40,622 bases of DNA from Purshia tridentata. Lineage: Eukaryota > Streptophyta > Magnoliopsida > Rosales > Rosaceae. The position numbers and the translations under genes were made by a program. Positions 33,110-40,622 of the stretch are shown piece by piece (positions within the stretch are counted from its first letter, which is position 1; every line of letters begins with the position of its first letter). The DNA lies in contig QANT01007347.1 in assembly GCA_003254885.1 (NCBI GenBank), positions 1-40,622 on the forward strand, written 5' to 3'. The notes under the pieces are model-generated. The model saw nothing but the letters and a program-made list of their open reading frames with translations, was not told where the DNA came from and ran no database searches.

Positions 33110-34080
33110 ATTATTATTTTAGGCTCATTGCACGATGGAATCTCATAATTCTAGCCGTCCATTTTCTTAGTTTCATTTCAAACAATTAAATCAAAAGTTG
33201 TTTAAATTAGTTGTTTGATTATAATTCTAAATATTTTAGTGTTTTTATCAAAAATATTGTGTACAATTATTTACTTGATCACAGTTAATAATTAAATAAT
33301 TTTCAATTTAGTTAATATATTACAAAATAATCTTTAAAGTATTTAAATTACAATTATATAGTGTGATGAACTAAAAGAGTGGTTAATTTCGTGTAAACTA
33401 TCTCCTAAAGTAATTGGCCCGATTGATCGTCATGGAGAAACTTCTCCATCTTTTTACAACCATTAATTTTTCGTACTCATAAGTCATAACTAATGTTTTC
33501 TAATGCTTACTCATAAATAAAGATAGGGAAAGCAAAGTGAGATAGTGCAGCACATCAATGCATTCATATTTAATACTTTTTCTTTTGTCCGAGTCTTTTA
33601 TAATTGAAGTTTGCTACGAAAACGATAAAGATGAATGAATGAATCATTTATGCGATGGCTGTAGGCTCTAGCTTTGTGGACTATTAATAAATTCGATGAC
33701 AATAATGTGACCTTTGTTATAGTCTAGTACAGCAGGATGATGAATCCGTGTTCTAGAAGTTTTTATTTTATTTTCGGTCATACATGTTCTAGAAGTTTGA
33801 TGTACGTGTCCTTCCCTCCACGGCTCCACCATACACTTGATGCTCGCAGATCTCACCCAAAAATTTCCACCACCACATGCAAGTTTCATTTATTTTTTCA
33901 ATATTCTACAAAATATATATATATATAATTAAATACTAAATTAAGTAAAGCAGTAATACACTAATGTTTTTCAGTTTAGATATCATTCATTGAATCCTAT
34001 GAATATGGGAAATCTTTCTCATTCACCAAAAAATTCTTAATTTTTCATGCGCTATTCACAGCCTTATTCGAGAGTATTGG
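33110..34080. other. AT-rich spacer, nothing recognised
   Basis: AT-rich DNA with short palindromic AT words and an (AT)n run near 33912-33928. A 73-codon minus-strand frame at 33668-33889 shows no family resemblance. Confidence 0.5.
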
Positions 34081-34083
34081 TTA

Positions 34084-34451
34084 GGCCTGTCTGGATAGCA
34101 TGCTTTCATATTTCAGTTCGCTGTATAGATGTGACTATATGAAATTTATAAAAATTCAAAATTTATAAGTGTTTAATACTTTTGATTTAAGTTTGAGGAT
34201 GGAATCTTACAACCTAGAGACTAAATATTAAAACTTAAGCCTCCCAAGTATTTAAAAACAGCAAATTATCAATAAATAAGTAAAAAATGTAATTGTTGAA
34301 CAATGTATGCTCTGTGAACAAAGCGTTCGGTAAAATTATTTTTTCAAAGTTGTTACCTAAACTAAAATTTAGTATGTAAAATAAAATAATATAAAAAATT
34401 TTGTAATTAAAATGAAAAATATTGAAATTTGGAACTTAAAATAAACAGACC
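34084..34451. mobile_element. Tourist-like MITE, 368 bp
   Basis: Ends are GGCCTGTCTGGAT and, inverted, GGTCTGTTTATTT, with TTA flanking both sides (34081-34083 and 34452-34454). The short imperfect ends and TTA duplication fit PIF/Harbinger-derived MITEs. No coding content. Confidence 0.5.
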
Positions 34452-34454
34452 TTA

Positions 34455-37159
34455 TTTCTAATGAGAAGGTTACCACTTTACAAAAGTTCTAAAGAGGGCT
34501 CCTATTAAGAATAATAATTTCATATTCTTTAAATTAAATATAAAAATATAAAATGTCCATACTAAAAAGTTGTCTTAAGATGATATACTCGTGATACTAA
34601 AAAATAGTTGAACAGAATACAGTCCAGGAGTCCATACAAAGAGAGGGAAAAAAGTTTGAAGAGGTGATCGACATGGTTTGATGTCGGTCTGATCTTTCTA
34701 ATACTTAAAAGTCAAATTTGTGTAAAGTAATATCTCAATAGTGTTTTATTAAGTCCACAGTATATACATGCGATGTGATGTGAGAGTGAGAGAGATATTT
34801 TGTTGCATTTATAGTGGAGTAATTAGTGGCTTTAGAGCCAAAAAGTTGCAACTTCACTACCCATTTCTCCATTTTAACGTCCACGGGAATCGCATACTTC
34901 AAATAAGATTAGGTAAAGACTTCAATTTTCCTTTCTATTGAGGTTTTTTTTTTAAATAATAAATTATATATAAAGACAAATAAAATTTATCAATTAGAAT
35001 AAAAATTAAGTTTAAGGTCAATCTATTCACGTGCGCGCTCTTGGAGGCCAAAAAAAAGCTACTAGATGCTCGGCGAGAATGTCAAATGCTCGGTTGGTTT
35101 GCCGAGAGCTCGGCAGATACAAATGCATTTTCCATCTTCATATGCATTTTTTAGATTATAGATGCAACTTTTTTAATTGTAGATCGGGTTGGGTTGGGTT
35201 CGGTATGGTTACTGTACTAAAATTTCGACACTGAATTTCTAACTCCCATCGAAATAAAGATTTTCTAAGCCCATATCATACCGTAAAAGTCGAAGAAAGT
35301 GATGCAGAGAGAGCTGATGTAGAGAGAAAGCCTGATGTAGAGAGAGAGAGAGATAGAGAGAGAGGGGAAGAAGAAAAGGCAGTGTGAAGGTCCTGATCCT
35401 GAAAGAGAAAATGGGAAGCTAAAGGATGAAGGAAATGATTAAAGGAAATAAGTAATGATTGGTAATGGAAATGTGCAAAGGAAATGAGTAAAGGCTGTAA
35501 AGCTTATTTTTTTTAATTTTTTAATTTTGATTGGGCTGGGATTCGTGGTCTATAATAAGGCCCAACAATAAAATTAAACCCATAAGTTTTTTTTTTGTTT
35601 AGAAGAAGAGAAGCTGCGGCCCCAACAAACTAACATAAGCCACAATGCCACATCACCATCTTCTTCCTAGTAGTTGCATGAAGCCATGGTTTTGAGTCGT
35701 TTGACATGTGAAAATCTAGCAAAAATCAGTGGTTCCATAGTTTTAGTAGGTAATTGCAAGATATTGTGAAACTATTGTTTAAAATAAATGCATAACTATA
35801 TATATACGGTATCGGTATACTAACAATAATGGAATTTTCAAGCTGTATTCGAAACCGTTTTTGTATATGGAGTGCAGTTTTATGACCAATACCGATATTA
35901 CTAAGAAAATTAACCTATTAATCGGTATGGTTTTGGTCGGAATATCGGTATAAAAACTCAACTTTAGGTGTAGATGACATGTTTAGGTTGTAGATGAAGG
36001 TTGCAGATACAGTTGTCAAGTGCTCGGTAGGATTTTTGTCCTACGACTTAAGTTTTAGACCGGGTGGACTAGGCCTTATCTTTCTTTCTCACTTTGAGCA
36101 CTACTTAAAACACCTTCTTCTTTTTTTTTTGGGGGGAACTACAAAAAAATTCTCTATCACGGTTTTACACACTTTATCACTCTCTCTCTCTCTCCTACAC
36201 ATGATGCATGTATGTATCACCTTAAACTCTATACATGTTACATGAAAGTTTGAATTATATACTGGACAATAGAGCTTAAAGAATTCCTCAAGAAAAAGCT
36301 GAGAGGATATAGTTATCACTTTCTAGCTAACAGGGTTAGTCAATATGACATTCTTAGATGGAAATATGAATTCAATTAGGCTAATTCTGGTTAGTTCGGA
36401 TTATTTTATAGATGATTTTTTTTTTCAATTCCATTAGGAAATATGGATGACTTCGTTTTAACAGACGAAACTCAACTTAGAGGCTCGATCATTTTAATTT
36501 AGTGACTTATAAATACGGGAAATGGAGTAGTATTACGTACTATAAATTTTTTGTTCTCACTACATTAATATAAATAGGTAAAATCCACTCTCACTGAACC
36601 TGCCAAAATTTCATTGAAATATTTTCTTATAGAGATATCAGAGAGAGAGTTTGGCCAACATCACAGACGTGGTGTCATCTCTAAGAGATTTCTTTTGTTT
36701 TTTGCAAGAAGCTCAGTGGACTTTTGGTTGAAATGAATTCGGATGGCTCAGCTTTTAGCGTCACCATAGAAGACATCATGATTTTAGGTAAATTACACTA
36801 AATGACCTATTTTGATACTCTTCTTACTTGTTTAGGAGGGTAATTTTTTACATTTATAACTCTTTTTCAACTTATTGAAAGGTTTATAACGCCTTCAGTA
36901 TAAAAACTCATATCAAAGGCAAAAAATCTGTTATTTTGCATCTCTAGCTCAATCTCAACCCAACTTTCTCTATCTGTAGCCCAAATTTCTGGATCTCAGT
37001 TGCAGATCTTTTGACCCAAAAAAAAAAAAAGAGAGTTATATATAGATCTAAGAACATGGCCCAGGTTTGGGCCGAGAAAGTTGGATCTAAATCCCCCCAA
37101 AAAAACTGGACTGCTCTGCAGCTCGAAATTTCTTCCTCCTTAAGAAACTAACTCTCTAA
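34455..37159. other. Gene-poor repeat-rich spacer
   Basis: No gene is supported. It contains GCTCGG-rich words (35070-35115 and 36018), a GA microsatellite near 35335-35365, TCGGTAT/ATACCGATA words at 35805-35950, a poly(T)/G run at 36120-36137, a CT run at 36180-36195, and several fragments without family resemblance. Confidence 0.45.
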
Positions 37160-37450
37160 TAATTTTTGTTTTTTTTGTTTTGGGTTTAATTCAAACTTTA
37201 TTAAACGAGAGCAAACAACAGAAGGCCTCAAAAAAGAAGCAAAAAATCCGAGCCACACACTCAAGCCCATCGAAAATACAAAGATAACAAAACCAGCCCG
37301 AGCTGTTGAGCAACCAGAAGCCTAGGTACCCGCCAAGCTAGCAGTAGCACTTGAAGGGCTGCCACTGCTAGTACCCAAATTAATCTTGTGTATGCAGTCT
37401 GCTGAAAAGGTCCACAACCAAACCATGGAGTCTATCAGCATATTGAGGTA
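37160..37450 (-). mobile_element. 3' fragment of a retroposed transcript or LINE
   Basis: Read on the minus strand, the sequence ends with a polyadenylation-like AATAAAG (37202-37196) followed shortly by an A-rich tail (AAACAAAAAAAACAAAAA). It is preceded by GC-richer, transcript-like DNA unlike its surroundings. No reverse transcriptase or known gene motif is readable, and no clean target duplication was found. Confidence 0.35.
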
Positions 37451-38204
37451 GGGTGACTTCGTCACTCTTAGTGTTTTTTCACACACACACATATATTGTT
37501 GCCGGTAAAAGTGTTTTACGTGTGCATGCTAATTTTACATGACTTTTTACTTGTACATTCAGATCTGTTTTAGCTGCCATTTGTAGACCTATGCTATAAT
37601 ATATGCTAGCGATAGAGCGACATTCGGGTTAAAAACTGAAGTAAAATGAGTGTGAAGTGAGAAAATAATGTGCAGTGAGAGAAAAAATGTTGTTCAAATA
37701 GAAATCATTTAACTTATTTTAGGTATTCCCACTCATCTCGCGTGAGCAACTTTAAACCTAATATAGTTTGTAAGTTTTTCTCTATACATGAGGGGTAAAG
37801 GTGTTTCATAAGCTGAAAGAGCTGAGACAAAGTGTTTAAGAGCTTCATTAATTACCACGTACCCAAAATTAAATGACAAAATTTTTGGCTCTACCTTGGC
37901 TTACACGCACTGTGTAGGTTAATTAAAATCGTACGTTCACCTCATAATTCAAATTAATGTAGGACAGACTTGCAAAGTTTTCCAAAAATTAGGTTCGACT
38001 TTATAAGTTTTTATATAATAAAAACTAAAATTAAGTAATTTTTTGTGCACAATTGAAAACATACAAAAAAACGTGGTTATTAAAAAAAAGATTAATATTG
38101 TTACGATTTACTATTAATTATGCTCATGACTCATGAGTAATGTGCATGGATGATTGCGATCTTTATAGGTATATATGATTTACACAAACAAACAAAAAAC
38201 AATA

Positions 38205-38350
38205 TAGGTGCATGAAATTAACAAGAAAAAACAGTAAGTACACAAAATAAACTTTAAAAAAACCAATAAGTGCACAAGATGAACACAAAAAAAATCAGTA
38301 GGTGCACCAAATAAATATGAAAAAATAAGTAGGTGCACAAAATAAACAAA
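38205..38350. repeat. Degenerate minisatellite, 27-34 bp unit
   Basis: About five diverged copies of a unit near AGTAGGTGCACAAAATAAAC plus an A-rich spacer of variable length. Copies differ mainly in the A run and in GTGCACAA versus GTACACAA. Noncoding. Confidence 0.65.
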
Positions 38351-39537
38351 ACAAGCTAGTATCTTCGTTACTCTTATATTATTTTTTCATTAATTTTGTA
38401 TTATATATATTGATATTATATAAATTTGAAATTAAACAAGATATAGCAAAACTAAATGTCAAAATAAATAAAATGTTCAGAGTTGAAACAAATAACAATA
38501 ATATCGTTTCAATTAAAAAACTGAAATATTATTAATTAATGGAGATAAATAGTATTAACTATTCGTAATATTACCAAAATACGATAGTATCTTAGGAAAA
38601 CAACAAACTTTTAGCTTTAAATTAAGCCGACTCATCCAACAATATAAGGAAAGTTGTTTATATATATGGACAGTTGGACAATAGTCAAAGAGTTGAACTT
38701 TTCAAAAAAAAAATATATATGGTGGGTTACTCAACTTACTCCTAGGAAAATAAATATCTCGGGTGGTTTATATCCTAATTTACTAAGAAAACATTATTTC
38801 CATAAAAAATAATTATTGTTGTTTAGGAGTTCAGGACAAAAAGAAAACCTTCAACGTGGCTCACGTTTTTTTGTTATTATTCTATCAAGGATTTGGAGTC
38901 TTATCCTTTCCAGATCATTTGTTTTTGGCTGAATATCACCTGCAATTCTTAAAGAAAACCCAAAATAGAGATTTAACCCCACAAAGAAGGTGGTCCAAAA
39001 AGGGTTGAAATAAGAATCTCTAAAGTCTCAAACTCTAGGGAACCCCGTGAATCATATTTAAAACACCCTGTACACCAATCATATTACATTGGGACTTGAA
39101 ATTTTTGAAAGCCAGTTATTTCGGGTCCCTTTTTGTCTTTTTTCACATATTTTACTTCCATTTAATATTTTTTTAATTCTATTAATTTTTTATATAGAAA
39201 ATTACATTTAAATTAACAAAATTTGTGAAAATGGACAGGAAGGAACAGCAAATCCCCACCCAGTTATTTCTTCCTTTTCAATTTTTATTATGCTTTTATT
39301 TATAAATGCATCATTTTAAGCTTTGATTTAACTGTCTTTGCAGTATAAATGATACGGGCTTAAGTTATGTACCCAGATTCTAAACCTGGGTACAAGCCTT
39401 GATGGTGAGGTCCAACACTAAACCTTAAGCCATAAGCTGCCCACACATACAGTCTAAACTCGGTGACATCAAGCTTTGCCCTATGCCGCCTGTACGACAG
39501 CCAGGCTTGTATTTTTTAATTTTATATGCCATAATTA
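38351..39537. other. AT-rich spacer, nothing recognised
   Basis: Mostly A/T with a less AT-rich patch at 39350-39520 that has ACCCAG/CTGGGT words near 39371-39392. No gene is supported. Confidence 0.45.
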
Positions 39538-39830
39538 GGGCCTGTTTGACAGTATTTTTATAATTGTCAAAAATACTTTCATATCAGTAAAAGTACTTTT
39601 AGTATTGTTTGGTAGAAATATACATAAATACTTATAGGTTATAAAAGTGTTTTTGAAAGATTTTTTGTGAAGTACTTGACAGGTTTTTTTTTAAGAAACA
39701 CTTCAAATGTTTTTGTATAAATTACATGTAATTTTTTTTAAAACTTGTATGTGTTTCTTTGCCAAACCGTTTTTAGCAAAAGCGCTATTAAATAAAAACG
39801 TTTCTAAAAAATAGCGTTAAACAGGCTTTT
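39538..39830. mobile_element. MITE-like element with GGCCTGTTTG ends
   Basis: The left end GGGCCTGTTTGACAGTATTTTT and the inverted right end AAGCCTGTTTAACGCTATTTTT match well. Flanks share TAATT-like bases, but the exact duplication is ambiguous, so hAT versus PIF/Harbinger is open. No coding content. Confidence 0.45.
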
Positions 39831-40372
39831 AATTTTCTTTAGCATTTGGGTTAACTCTAACGATTTAATAATTATTTTTTCGAGTAACTAAATATATATA
39901 TAAAATTTCAAAATAATACATATATTTAGTAGATATATATATATATATACACACACACATTCTAGAAGGGCAGTGGGCCCAGTCCCTAATGTCTCGATCT
40001 ATGCCTATGAGTACAAGTAAAGCTATATAAAAAGTTTACACATGATTTGCATGAAGTGGCATAATGTGACTTACATCTAATTTCCACCCACCTTAATTTA
40101 TATAAACGAAAGAGAGAGGATAAAAAAAAAAAAAAAAAAGAGAACNAAAAAGAAGAGAACGAGAAGTATGCATGCAGCATAATTAATGAGGTCAATGGAT
40201 AAATTGTCTTCGAAATAACTAATTAAATCTATCATGTTCGAACAGAGGGCAATATATTTTGTGGTAGATCACATGCACTTCTTGCATGATCTCATGAAAA
40301 ATGTTCAAATACAACTGTTATTCAACTTGCAATCTTTTACAACAAATTAACTATTATATTTAATACGACACA
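39831..40372. other. AT-rich end region with microsatellite
   Basis: Contains an (AT)n(AC)n compound microsatellite at about 39932-39959 and a poly(A) run with an N at 40146. No gene is supported. Confidence 0.5.
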
Positions 40373-40441
40373 ATTATTTTTTTTGGGCCGCCCAATCAGT
40401 AATATANATTATTTTTTTTGGGCCGCCCAATCAGTAATATA
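40373..40441. repeat. 34-bp tandem duplication around an N
   Basis: Two identical copies of ATTATTTTTTTTGGGCCGCC plus CAATCAGTAATATA (40373-40406 and 40408-40441) are separated by one undetermined base at 40407. Perfect identity next to an N suggests a mis-joined overlap rather than a biological repeat. Confidence 0.8.
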
Positions 40442-40622
40442 GTTTCATGATATAAATTGTCCAGTTTTAAAGTACTCTTTCAACGATAATTCTTTTACGA
40501 AAAATAATTGAATTAATCAAGTTTATTATCAATATGATGATTCAAGTGATTTATTGAAAATATTTTGTTTGCCTATTTATATGACTATAATTCAATGACT
40601 AATTGATTCTTTTGCACATATG

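Noticed and set aside
33668..33889. 73-codon minus-strand frame
   Set aside because: No recognisable motif, no splice context and no matching neighbour; likely chance.
39986..40195. 69-codon minus-strand frame containing X
   Set aside because: It is created by a poly(A) run with an N; not a gene.

Overview
This is plant nuclear DNA. It is AT-rich, its genes are split by many GT-AG introns, microsatellites and poly(T) runs are common, and there are several non-autonomous transposons. The protein families point to a eudicot. A rosid, possibly Rosaceae, is a guess from protein flavour only. No CRISPR, operon, phage or organellar segment was seen. Three single-base Ns (6240, 40146, 40407) sit in or beside low-complexity or duplicated sequence, so the assembly is draft there.

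Layout. (1) 249-432 (+): a decayed exon of a PUT/LAT-type polyamine or amino-acid transporter. (2) 1688-6892 (+): a six-exon receptor-like cytoplasmic kinase of subfamily VII, PBL17-like, 432 aa, with a tRNA-derived SINE in intron 3. (3) 6893-8600: AT-rich spacer with small fold-back elements. (4) 8819-13675 (-): a seven-exon TORTIFOLIA1-like microtubule-binding protein, TOR1L2-like, 829 aa, with a spliced 5' leader, an upstream ORF and one GC-AG intron. (5) 14857-16725: a Mutator-like element with a 9-bp target duplication, carrying a nested 800-bp PIF/Harbinger-type MITE. (6) 17068-17791: a strongly rearranged inverted and direct repeat block. (7) 18329-18673 (-): a broken S-protein homologue (self-incompatibility S1 family). 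(8) 20308-32154 (-): a complete 18-exon cycloartenol synthase, 757 aa, with a long-inverted-repeat element in intron 4 and one GC-AG intron. (9) 32500-40622: about 8 kb with no recognisable gene, holding MITEs, a minisatellite and a retroposon-like fragment.

The three intact genes do unrelated jobs: immune or receptor signalling, microtubule organisation, and sterol synthesis. Their common thread is position. From memory of Arabidopsis locus names, PBL17 is At2g07180, TOR1L2 is At2g07170 and CAS1 is At2g07050, so the window appears to keep an old eudicot microsyntenic block with transposons filling the gaps. I did not find a new multi-gene system. The most interesting items are the nested MULE/Harbinger insertion with clean target duplications, the rearranged repeat block, the SPH and transporter pseudogenes hidden in the spacers, the splice-dependent uORF of TOR1L2, and the element with mitochondrial-presequence-like coding content in the CAS1 intron.
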